Shown here one piece after another: positions 52,719 to 60,641 of a stretch of 64,000 nt of DNA; the first letter of the stretch is position 1, and every line of letters begins with the position of its first letter. The notes beneath the pieces were generated by a model. It had not been told where the DNA came from. It worked only from the letters and a program-made list of their open reading frames with translations, and ran no database searches. The DNA is from Streptoverticillium olivoreticuli subsp. olivoreticuli (lineage in GTDB: Bacteria; Actinomycetota; Actinomycetes; Streptomycetales; Streptomycetaceae): the NCBI RefSeq assembly GCF_003391135.1, contig NZ_CP031455.1, positions 6,556,001-6,620,000 of the forward strand, in the 5' to 3' direction. The position numbers and the translations under genes were made by a program.

Positions 52719-53567
52719 ATGGCACTGGGAACCATCGGAAACAGCGAATTCGACCGCGACACCGCGGTGTCGCCGCGCGAGCGGGACGGCGGGCGCGGGG
52801 TCTACGACGCGGACCTCTCCGCCGGGTGGACCATCTTCGGCGCCGTCAACGGCGGCTATCTCCTCGCCCTGCTCGGCCGCGCCCTGGGCGACGCCCTGCC
52901 GCACCCGGACCCCTTCTCGGTCACCGCGCACTACCTCTCCGCCTCCCGGCCCGGCCCCGCCGTCGTGCGCACCGAGCTGATCCGCGCCGGCCGTACGCTC
53001 TCCACCGGGCAGGCGTCCCTGGTGCAGTACGCCGCGGACGGCACCGAGGTCGAACGCATCCGCGTCCTCGCCACCCACGGCGATCTGGGCGCCCTCTCCG
53101 ACGACGTCCGCACGACGGCCAAGCCGCCCGCCCTGCCGCCGTACGAGCACTGCCTCGGCAAGGACGACGGCCAGGCCGCGGCCGCCGCCCCCGAGATCTC
53201 CGGGCGGCTCGACATCCGGCTCGACCCCGCGACGGCGGGCTGGGCGGCGGGCGTGCCGAGCGGGCGGGGCGAGATGCGGGGCTGGTTCGGGCTGGAGGAC
53301 GGACGGCCCGCCGACGCGCTCTCGCTGCTGCTGGCGGTGGACGCGCTGCCGCCCGCGGCCTTCGACCTGGGCCTGAACGGATGGGTCCCGACGATCGAAC
53401 TCACCACGCACATCCGCCGGCGGCCCGCGCCCGGCCCCCTCCGTGTCTCCCTCACCACGCGCAACCTCGCGGGCGGCTTCCTGGAGGAGGACGCGGAGGT
53501 CTGGGACAGCGAGGACCACCTGGTGGCCCAGTCCCGCCAACTCGCGCTGGCGCCGCGGGGGGCGTAG
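52719..53567 (+). CDS. Acyl-CoA thioesterase family protein
   Basis: A 282-residue double hot-dog thioesterase. The first half has WTIFGAVNGGYLLALLGRAL and HYLSASRPGPAVVRTELIRAGRTLSTGQASLVQ; the second has NGWVPTIELTTHIRRRPAPGPLRVSLTTRNLAGGFLEEDAEVWDSEDHLVAQSRQLAL. It should hydrolyse medium- or long-chain acyl-CoA. The ATG is at 52719. A fragment of the intergenic repeat follows the stop. Confidence 0.88.
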   Translation: MALGTIGNSEFDRDTAVSPRERDGGRGVYDADLSAGWTIFGAVNGGYLLALLGRALGDALPHPDPFSVTAHYLSASRPGPAVVRTELIRAGRTLSTGQASLVQYAADGTEVERIRVLATHGDLGALSDDVRTTAKPPALPPYEHCLGKDDGQAAAAAPEISGRLDIRLDPATAGWAAGVPSGRGEMRGWFGLEDGRPADALSLLLAVDALPPAAFDLGLNGWVPTIELTTHIRRRPAPGPLRVSLTTRNLAGGFLEEDAEVWDSEDHLVAQSRQLALAPRGA

Positions 53568-53580
53568 CCGGTCGGGAGGG

Positions 53581-53640
53581 CCGGGGTCCGGGGCGGGGTC
53601 CGGCACGCGGCGGAGCCGCATATCGGATGCAGCCGGGAAC
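53581..53640. repeat. Intergenic repeat fragment, copy E
   Basis: GGGGTCCGGGGCGGGGTCCG, then CACGCGGCGGAGCCGCATAT and CGGATGCAGCCGGGAA, match copies B (left arm, inverse) and D. It lies between the thioesterase and cysteine desulfurase genes. Confidence 0.7.
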
Positions 53641-53684
53641 GCCCGGTACGGGCCCGCGCCCCAGCTCGTAGAATCGTCCCCACC

Positions 53685-54854
53685 ATGGCCTACCTCGACC
53701 ACGCCGCCACCACCCCGATGCTCCCGGAGGCGGTGCAGGCGATGACCGCCCAGCTCGCCCGCACGGGCAACGCCTCCTCGCTGCACGCCGCCGGGCGGCG
53801 CGCGCGCCGCACCGTCGAGGAGTCGCGCGAGTCCCTCGCCGCGGCGCTCGGCGCGCGCCCCAGCGAGGTGGTGTTCACCGCGGGCGGCACCGAAGCGGAC
53901 AACCTCGCCGTCAAGGGTCTCTACTGGTCCCGCCGGGCCGCCGACCCGGCCCGTACGCGCGTCCTCGCCAGCCCCGTCGAGCACCACGCGGTGCTCGACG
54001 CCGTCCACTGGCTCGGCGAGCACGAGGGCGCGACCGTCGAGTACCTCCCCGTCGACGCGCACGGCCGGGTGCACGCCGACGCGCTGCGCGAGGCGATCGC
54101 CCGCAACCCCGACGACGTGGCCCTCGCCACCGTGATGTGGGCCAACAACGAGATCGGCACGGTCATGCCGGTCCGCGAACTGTCGGCCGTGGCCGCCGAG
54201 TTCGGCATACCCCTGCACGCCGACGCGGTGCAGGCGTTCGGCCAGCTCGACGTGGACTTCGCCGCCTCCGGGCTGGCCGCGATGACGGTCAGCGGCCACA
54301 AGGTCGGCGGCCCGTACGGCATCGGCGCCCTGCTGCTCGGGCGGCAGTACGCGCCCGTGCCCCTGCTGCACGGCGGCGGCCAGGAGCGGCACGTGCGCTC
54401 CGGGACGCTCGACGTGCCCGCCGTCGCCGCGTTCGCGGTGGCCGGCACGCTGGCGGCCGAGCGGCGCGCGGACTTCGCGCGCGAGGTCGGGGCCCTGCGG
54501 GACGATCTGGTCGCGGCGGTACGGGCCGCGGTGCCCGACGCGGTGCTCGGCGGCGACCCCGACCCCGCGGGCAGGCTGCCCGCCAACGCGCACTTCTCCT
54601 TCCCCGGCTGCGAGGGCGACTCGCTCCTGCTGCTGCTGGACGCGCAGGGCATCGAGTGCTCGACGGGATCCGCGTGCACGGCGGGCGTGGCGCAGCCCAG
54701 CCATGTGGTACTCGCCACTGGCACGGCCCCGGACCTGGCACGGGGGACGCTGCGGTTCTCTTTGGGCCACACGTCGACGAAGGCGGATGTGGCGGCTGTG
54801 GCGGAAGCCATCGCTCCGGTCGTGGAGCGCGCCCGGAGCGCGGGCCTGAGCTGA
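53685..54854 (+). CDS. Cysteine desulfurase (IscS/NifS class)
   Basis: A 389-residue pyridoxal-phosphate enzyme that takes sulfur from cysteine and passes it on as a persulfide. It begins MAYLDHAATTPMLPEAV; the cofactor lysine is Lys206 in SGHKVGGPYGIGALL, and the catalytic Cys331 lies in CSTGSACTAG. The position upstream of mnmA, 239 bp away on the same strand, indicates a role as sulfur donor for tRNA 2-thiouridine, although it may also serve Fe-S assembly. Confidence 0.95.
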   Translation: MAYLDHAATTPMLPEAVQAMTAQLARTGNASSLHAAGRRARRTVEESRESLAAALGARPSEVVFTAGGTEADNLAVKGLYWSRRAADPARTRVLASPVEHHAVLDAVHWLGEHEGATVEYLPVDAHGRVHADALREAIARNPDDVALATVMWANNEIGTVMPVRELSAVAAEFGIPLHADAVQAFGQLDVDFAASGLAAMTVSGHKVGGPYGIGALLLGRQYAPVPLLHGGGQERHVRSGTLDVPAVAAFAVAGTLAAERRADFAREVGALRDDLVAAVRAAVPDAVLGGDPDPAGRLPANAHFSFPGCEGDSLLLLLDAQGIECSTGSACTAGVAQPSHVVLATGTAPDLARGTLRFSLGHTSTKADVAAVAEAIAPVVERARSAGLS

Positions 54855-55020
54855 CCCCGGGGCTGCGCCCCGGACCCCGGTTCGCTCGCGTGCGGGCCGG
54901 TGGGGGCTTGTCGCGCAAGTTCCCCGCACCCCTGACGGGGCGCATGCCTGCGGCCGGGTGCGGGTGCGCCCCGATAGGGGCGCGGGGAACTGCGCGACCG
55001 GCCAGGGATGTCCCGCAGAC
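54855..55020. repeat. Composite intergenic repeat, copy G
   Basis: CCGGGGCTGCGCCCCGGACC repeats copy F. A second element follows, with inverted ends TCGCGCAAGTTCCCCGC (54911-54927) and GCGGGGAACTGCGCGA (54982-54997) that differ by one base, a hairpin family that I recall as very common between Streptomyces genes. It separates the cysteine desulfurase from mnmA. Confidence 0.65.
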
Positions 55021-55093
55021 GCAAACGGTCTCGGGTGGCCCCCCGGTAGGCGCGGCTGGGCTCGCTGCAGGCGCCCCGTACCCTGGAAGGGTT

Positions 55094-56245
55094 ATGACTG
55101 ACTTCCCGGGTGCCCCCGACCTCCAGGCCCCCCGCAAGGGGATGCGCGTGCTCGCCGCAATGTCCGGCGGCGTCGACTCCGCCGTGGCCGCGGCGCGAGC
55201 CGCCGAAGCGGGCCACGAGGTGACCGGCGTGCACCTCGCGCTGTCCGCGAACCCGCAGTCGTTCCGCACGGGCGCGCGCGGCTGCTGCACCATCGAGGAC
55301 TCGCGCGACGCCCGCCGCGCCGCCGATGTCATCGGCATCCCCTTCTACGTCTGGGACCTCGCCGAGCGCTTCCGTGAGGACGTGGTCGAGGACTTCATCG
55401 CGGAGTACCAGGCGGGCCGCACGCCCAACCCCTGCCTGCGCTGCAACGAGAAGATCAAGTTCGCGGCCCTGCTCGACAAGGCCCTCGCACTCGGCTTCGA
55501 CGCGGTATGCACCGGCCACTACGCGACGGTCGTCCTGAAGGACGACGGCACCCGCGAGCTGCACCGGGCCAGCGACATGGCCAAGGACCAGAGCTATGTC
55601 CTCGGCGTGCTGGACGAGAAGCAGCTGGCCCACGCGATGTTCCCGCTGGGCGACACCCTGACGACCAAGGAAGAGATCCGGGCGGAGGCGGAGCGGCGCG
55701 GCCTGGCCGTGGCGAAGAAGCCCGACAGCCACGACATCTGCTTCATCGCGGACGGCGACACCCAGGGCTTCCTGGCCTCCCGCCTCGGCAAGGCGGACGG
55801 CGACATCGTCGACGAGTCGGGCACGAAGCTCGGCACCCACGAGGGCGCCTTCGGCTACACCATCGGCCAGCGCAAGGGCCTGCGCATCGGCCACCCGGCG
55901 CCGGACGGCAAGCCGCGCTACGTCCTGGACATCTCCCCGGTGAACAACACGGTCACGGTCGGCCCGGTGGAGGCCCTCGACGTCTCGGCCCTGACCGCCA
56001 TCAAGCCCCGCTGGTGCGGCACGGCCCCCTCGGGCCCCGGCACCTACACCGCCCAGCTCCGCGCCCACGGCGGCGAGACCCCGGTCACGGCCGAACTGGT
56101 CGACGGCGAACTGCGCGTCTCCTTCACGGAGCCGGTCCGCGGCGTGGCCCCGGGCCAGGCGATCGTGCTCTACGACGACACGCGCGTGGTGGGGTCGGCG
56201 ACGATCGCGACGACGGAGCGGGCGGCCGCGCGGGTGGCCCAGTAG
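55094..56245 (+). CDS. mnmA: tRNA-specific 2-thiouridylase (MnmA)
   Basis: A 383-residue enzyme that thiolates U34 of tRNA for Lys, Glu and Gln. It has the PP-loop MSGGVDSAVAAARAAEAGH, the nucleophile cysteine in NPCLRCNEKIKF and the second cysteine in HDICFIADGD, plus the central TGHYATV. The ATG at 55094 has GGAAGG just upstream; ATG at 55142 lies immediately before the PP-loop and would be too short. The neighbouring cysteine desulfurase provides sulfur. Confidence 0.96.
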   Translation: MTDFPGAPDLQAPRKGMRVLAAMSGGVDSAVAAARAAEAGHEVTGVHLALSANPQSFRTGARGCCTIEDSRDARRAADVIGIPFYVWDLAERFREDVVEDFIAEYQAGRTPNPCLRCNEKIKFAALLDKALALGFDAVCTGHYATVVLKDDGTRELHRASDMAKDQSYVLGVLDEKQLAHAMFPLGDTLTTKEEIRAEAERRGLAVAKKPDSHDICFIADGDTQGFLASRLGKADGDIVDESGTKLGTHEGAFGYTIGQRKGLRIGHPAPDGKPRYVLDISPVNNTVTVGPVEALDVSALTAIKPRWCGTAPSGPGTYTAQLRAHGGETPVTAELVDGELRVSFTEPVRGVAPGQAIVLYDDTRVVGSATIATTERAAARVAQ

Positions 56246-56322
56246 GCGCAGCGGGCCGTGGTGCCGCCGGGCAAGCCGTCCCTGGGCGGGACCGCCGCCC
56301 CGCGATAGGGCAGGGTAGGGGC

Positions 56323-57012
56323 ATGGCAACACACCTGATCACCGGTTCCGGCTCCGGCATCGGCGCGGCGGTCGCGGAGCGGCTGCTCGCGCGGGGCGAC
56401 GAGCTGTATCTCTTCGCGCGGGACGCCGGGCGGGCCAAGGAGCTGGCCGCCCGCTTCCCCGGGGCGAGGACGCTCGTCGCCGACCTGTCCAACCCCGACC
56501 GGATCTCCTGGGCGCTCAGCCAGCAGACGCTGCCCGACCGCGTCGACTCGCTGCTGCACATCGCGGGCGTCTGCGACCTCGGCACCATCGGCGACCTGAC
56601 CACCCGCACCTGGAACCGCACGCTCGCGGCCAACCTGATCGCCCCGGCCGAGCTCACCCGCCTCTTCCTGCCGCAGCTGCGCGTCTCCCAGGGGCACGTC
56701 GTCTTCGTCAACTCCGGCGCCGGGCTCAACGCCCATGCCACCTGGGGCGTCTACGCGGCGAGCAAGCACGGCCTGAAGGCGCTCGCCGACTCGCTGCGCG
56801 CCGAGGAGCACGGCAACGGCGTACGGGTCACCAGCGTCTACCCCGGCCGCACGGCGACCCCGATGCAGGCGAAGGTGCACCAGCAGGAGGGCAAGGAGTA
56901 CGACCCCACGAAGTGGATCGACCCGGACTCGGTCGCGAAGACCATCCTGCTGGCGGTCGACCTGCCGCGGGACGCGGAGATCAACGACCTGACGGTCCGC
57001 CCCGGCCGCTGA
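56323..57012 (+). CDS. Short-chain dehydrogenase/reductase
   Basis: A 229-residue NAD(P)-binding oxidoreductase. It has the cofactor loop TGSGSGIGAAVAERLL, the NAG-equivalent LLHIAGVCD, the catalytic Ser in VVFVNSGAG and the YAASK motif (YxxxK) with Tyr and Lys. The ATG is at 56323, with AGGGTAGGGG upstream. The substrate is unknown. It is probably cotranscribed with the downstream MetE-like gene. Confidence 0.92.
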   Translation: MATHLITGSGSGIGAAVAERLLARGDELYLFARDAGRAKELAARFPGARTLVADLSNPDRISWALSQQTLPDRVDSLLHIAGVCDLGTIGDLTTRTWNRTLAANLIAPAELTRLFLPQLRVSQGHVVFVNSGAGLNAHATWGVYAASKHGLKALADSLRAEEHGNGVRVTSVYPGRTATPMQAKVHQQEGKEYDPTKWIDPDSVAKTILLAVDLPRDAEINDLTVRPGR

Positions 57013-57070
57013 CCGTACGGGCGGGCCGCGCGCGGTCCGCGCCGCCGGAAGGGTCTCGTAGTCTTCCTGC

Positions 57071-58093
57071 GTGAGCGAGAAGAGCGAGTTGAGCTGGGGC
57101 GCCGGGGTCGCCACCGGGGTCGGATCGATGCCCGGTGGTGACGCCCGGGAGGCCGCGAAGACCGTCACGGGGTCGCTGGAGGCCCTGCCGTACCTGCCGG
57201 AGCTGCCCGCCCGCGGCCCGGGCGCGGACATGATCGGGCGGACCGCCGGGATGCTGGTCGAGGTCTACGCCCACGTGGAGCCCAGCGGGTGGCGGATCAG
57301 TGACCGGCCGGGACGGGACACCAAGCGCGCCCGGTCCTGGCTGGGCGAGGACCTCGACGCCCTGGAGGAGTACACGCAAGGGTACGAGGGCGCGCTCAAG
57401 GTCTCGGCCGTCGGCCCGTGGACCCTGGCGACCGCGCTGGAGCTGCGCGGCGGCGAGGCGGCCCTGGGGGACCCCGGAGCCTGCCGCGACCTGACCGCCT
57501 CGCTGGCGGAGGGCCTGCGGGCGCACCTCGCCGAGGTGCGGCGCCGGGTGCCGGGCGCCCGGGTGGTGCTCCAGCTGGACGAGCCCTCGCTGACCTCGGT
57601 GCTGACCGGGCAGGTCCGCACCGCCAGCGGCTACCGCACCTACCGGGCGGTCGACCGGGCCGTGGTCGAGGGCGCGTTGCGCGAGCTGGTGACGGTGGCG
57701 CGCGAGGCCACGGGCACGGCGCCCGTCGTGCATTCGTGCGCCCCCGGCGTGCCGTTCGCGCTGCTGCGCCGGGCCGGCGTCGAAGGGGTCTCCTTCGACT
57801 TCTCGCTGTTCACCGAGCGTGAGGAAGAGGCGGTCGGGGAGGCCGTCGAGGCGGGCACCAAGCTGCTCGTGGGCGTGGTGCCGGGCGTGGACGGCCCATT
57901 GTCAGACCCTGCCGGTAGCGTCATGGGTGTCAGGACGCTGTGGCACAGGCTGGGGCTGTCGCCGGGGACCCTCGCGGAGTCCGTGGTGATCACCCCCACG
58001 TGCGGACTCGCGGGCGCTTCGCCCGCATATGCCCGCACGGCGCTCGCCCACTGCGTCCGGGCGGCGAGATCGCTCGCGGACAACCCTGAGTGA
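57071..58093 (+). CDS. Cobalamin-independent methionine synthase-like protein
   Basis: A 340-residue protein with the C-terminal barrel fold of MetE alone. It begins with GVATGVGSMPGGDAREAAKTVTG and contains VLQLDEPSL, the zinc-ligand segment VHSCAPGVPF and a late TPTCGLAGASP cysteine, so both metal ligands are kept. It lacks the N-terminal half of full MetE. Small members of this type are annotated as methionine synthases, but methyl donors may differ. The GTG start is at 57071. Confidence 0.85.
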   Translation: MSEKSELSWGAGVATGVGSMPGGDAREAAKTVTGSLEALPYLPELPARGPGADMIGRTAGMLVEVYAHVEPSGWRISDRPGRDTKRARSWLGEDLDALEEYTQGYEGALKVSAVGPWTLATALELRGGEAALGDPGACRDLTASLAEGLRAHLAEVRRRVPGARVVLQLDEPSLTSVLTGQVRTASGYRTYRAVDRAVVEGALRELVTVAREATGTAPVVHSCAPGVPFALLRRAGVEGVSFDFSLFTEREEEAVGEAVEAGTKLLVGVVPGVDGPLSDPAGSVMGVRTLWHRLGLSPGTLAESVVITPTCGLAGASPAYARTALAHCVRAARSLADNPE

Positions 58094-58137
58094 CGGCGCT
58101 CATGGGCTCGCCCATGGATCAACGGGAGGACGAGACG

Positions 58138-60363
58138 GTGGCTGGCGGACAGCACGGCGAAGAACAGCTCGCGGCGGAGGCTGCGCTTGTCGTGGCACCC
58201 GCGGAGGCACGGGAGCAGCACGCGCGGCTCGCCGAGCAGATCGAGGAGCATCGCTTCCGGTACTACGTGAAGGACGCCCCGGTCGTCAGCGACGCCGAGT
58301 TCGACCGGCTGCTGCGCTCGCTGGAGGCACTGGAGGAGCGGTATCCGGCGCTGCGCACCCCCGACTCGCCCACCCAGAAGGTCGCGGGGGCGTACGAGAC
58401 GGAGTTCACGGCCGTCGAGCACCGCGAGCGCATGCTCTCCCTCGACAACGCCTTCGACGACGAGGAGCTGGCCGCCTGGGCCGACCGCCTCGCCAAGGAG
58501 ATCGGCGAGGGCGCGGCGTACCACTTCCTGTGCGAGCTCAAGGTCGACGGCCTCGCCGTCAACCTGACGTACGAGCAGGGCAAGCTGACCCGCGCCGCCA
58601 CCCGCGGCGACGGCCGCACCGGCGAGGACATCACGCCCAACGTCCGGACGATCACCGAGATCCCGGACCGGCTCCTGGGCGAGCGCGTCCCGGAGCTGGT
58701 CGAGATCCGCGGCGAGGTCTACTTCCCGATGGAGAAGTTCGAGGAGCTCAACGCCCGCCTGGTGGAGGCGGGCAAGCCGCCCTTCGCCAACCCGCGCAAC
58801 GCGGCGGCCGGTTCGCTGCGCCAGAAGGACCCCCGGGTCACCGCCACCCGCCCGCTGCACATGGTGGTGCACGGCATCGGCGCCCGCGAGGGCTTCGACA
58901 TCGACCGCCAGTCGCAGGCGTACGAGCTGCTGCGCGAGTGGGGCCTGCCGACCGCCGCGTACAACAAGGTCGTCGACTCCCTGGAGGGCGTGCGGGAGTT
59001 CATCGCGCACTACGGGCAGCCCGACGTCCGGCACTCGATGGAGCACGAGATCGACGGCGTCGTCGTCAAGCTCGACGAGATCCCCCTCCAGGGGCGGCTC
59101 GGCTCCACCTCGCGCGCGCCGCGCTGGGCCATCGCGTGGAAGTACGCGCCCGAGGAGGTCAACACCAAGCTGGTGGACATCCGGGTCGGCGTCGGCCGCA
59201 CCGGCCGGGTGACGCCGTACGCGGTGGTGGAGCCCGTCACCGTCGCCGGCTCCGAGGTCGAGTTCGCGACCCTGCACAACCAGGACGTCGTCAAGGCCAA
59301 GGGCGTCTTCATCGGCGACACCGTGGTGCTGCGCAAGGCCGGCGACGTGATCCCCGAGATCCTGGGGCCGGTGGCCGATCTGCGGGACGGCAGCGAGCGG
59401 GAGTTCGTGATGCCCGCCGAGTGCCCGGAGTGCGGCAGCGCCCTCCAGCCGATGAAGGAGGGCGACATCGACCTCCGCTGCCCCAACGCCCGCGCCTGCC
59501 CCGCCCAGATCCGCGAGCGGCTCTACTACCTGGCCGGCCGCAAGTGCCTCGACATCGAGAACTTCGGCTATGTGGCGGCCACCGCCCTCACCCAGCCCCT
59601 GGAGCCGGCCACCCCGCCGCTGAGGACCGAGGCCGACCTCTTCGACCTGACGATCGAGGAGCTGCTGCCCATCAAGTCCTATGTCCTCGACATGGATTCG
59701 GGCCTGCCCAAGGTCGATCCCAAGACGGGCGAGCCGAAGGTCGTCACCTTCTTCGCGAATCAAAAGGGTGAGCCGAAGAAGAACGCGCTCGCGATGCTGG
59801 AGAACATCCAGGCCGCGAAGGAGCGCCCGCTGGCCCGCTTCCTCACCGGGCTCTCCATCCGGCACATGGGCCCGGTCGCGGCCGAGGCCCTGGCCCGGGA
59901 GTTCCGCTCCCTGGACCGGATCGCCGAGGCGAGCGAGGAGGAGCTCAAGGCCGTCGACGGCGTCGGCCCGGGCACCGCGGAGTCCGTGAAGCAGTGGTTC
60001 GCCGAGGACTGGCACCGCGAGATCGTGGAGAAGTGGCGCGCCGCGGGCGTCCGCTTCGAGGACGAGGCGGCGGGCGAGGACGAGGGCCCCCGGCCGCTGG
60101 AGGGCCTCACCGTGGTGGTCACCGGCACGCTCGCCTCGTACACCCGCGACGGGGCGAAGGAAGCGCTCCAGAGCCGGGGGGCGAAGGTGACCGGGTCGGT
60201 GTCCAAGAAGACGGACTTCGTGGTGGTGGGGGACAACCCCGGGTCGAAGTTCGACAAGGCGATGCAGCTGAAGGTGCCGGTGCTGGAGGAGGACGGGTTC
60301 GCCGTGCTCCTGGAGCAGGGGGCCGACGCGGCCCGGGAGGCGGCGGTCCCGACGGCCGAGTAG
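58138..60363 (+). CDS. ligA: NAD-dependent DNA ligase (LigA)
   Basis: A 741-residue replicative DNA ligase. It has an Ia domain (HFRYYVKD-like FRYYVKDAPVVSDAEFD), the adenylated Lys135 in CELKVDGLAV, an OB fold, a four-cysteine zinc finger (CPECGSALQ...LRCPNARACPAQ), helix-hairpin-helix repeats and a C-terminal BRCT domain (LEGLTVVVTGTLASYTRDGAKEAL). The GTG at 58138 is chosen because GGAGG lies 8 nt upstream; the frame is open back to 58090, overlapping the previous gene by 4 bp. It is probably transcribed with the MetE-like gene. Confidence 0.96.
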   Translation: MAGGQHGEEQLAAEAALVVAPAEAREQHARLAEQIEEHRFRYYVKDAPVVSDAEFDRLLRSLEALEERYPALRTPDSPTQKVAGAYETEFTAVEHRERMLSLDNAFDDEELAAWADRLAKEIGEGAAYHFLCELKVDGLAVNLTYEQGKLTRAATRGDGRTGEDITPNVRTITEIPDRLLGERVPELVEIRGEVYFPMEKFEELNARLVEAGKPPFANPRNAAAGSLRQKDPRVTATRPLHMVVHGIGAREGFDIDRQSQAYELLREWGLPTAAYNKVVDSLEGVREFIAHYGQPDVRHSMEHEIDGVVVKLDEIPLQGRLGSTSRAPRWAIAWKYAPEEVNTKLVDIRVGVGRTGRVTPYAVVEPVTVAGSEVEFATLHNQDVVKAKGVFIGDTVVLRKAGDVIPEILGPVADLRDGSEREFVMPAECPECGSALQPMKEGDIDLRCPNARACPAQIRERLYYLAGRKCLDIENFGYVAATALTQPLEPATPPLRTEADLFDLTIEELLPIKSYVLDMDSGLPKVDPKTGEPKVVTFFANQKGEPKKNALAMLENIQAAKERPLARFLTGLSIRHMGPVAAEALAREFRSLDRIAEASEEELKAVDGVGPGTAESVKQWFAEDWHREIVEKWRAAGVRFEDEAAGEDEGPRPLEGLTVVVTGTLASYTRDGAKEALQSRGAKVTGSVSKKTDFVVVGDNPGSKFDKAMQLKVPVLEEDGFAVLLEQGADAAREAAVPTAE

Positions 60364-60365
60364 GC

Positions 60366-60412
60366 CGGGGCGGGCCCGGGTCCGTCTCCCGCGGCCCCGT
60401 GCGCCCGCCCCG
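60366..60412 (+). terminator. Possible terminator after ligA
   Basis: CGGGGCGGGC (60366-60375) and GCCCGCCCCG (60403-60412) are a perfect 10-bp inverted repeat enclosing further GC-rich pairs, 3 nt after the ligA stop. Confidence 0.55.
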
Positions 60413-60464
60413 CCACACATGGGCCCCGGATCACTACCAAAACCCAGGCCGCCACCCCACCGGA

Positions 60465-60493
60465 GTAATGCCCGCATAGGCAGTGGGCATTAC
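60465..60493. promoter_or_regulatory. Inverted repeat upstream of the GGDEF/EAL gene
   Basis: GTAATGCCC (60465-60473) and GGGCATTAC (60485-60493) are perfect inverted copies with an 11-nt spacer, 149 bp before the rmdB start. The outer edges read GAGTAA and TTACCC, which resemble half-sites of the BldD box but face the opposite way to a normal BldD palindrome. A regulator site is likely; its owner is unknown. Confidence 0.45.
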
Positions 60494-60641
60494 CCCTACA
60501 GCGCATACCAGATGGCTACAAGAGGTCGGATCCCAATCGGGCAACCGCTGCCGATCGCTGCCCGCCGTAGCCTTCTGCGGCCTACTGTTGAGATGTGCGC
60601 CTGCCGTGGCGCGGGCACCGCCGGCTGTGAGAGGGACGGGC

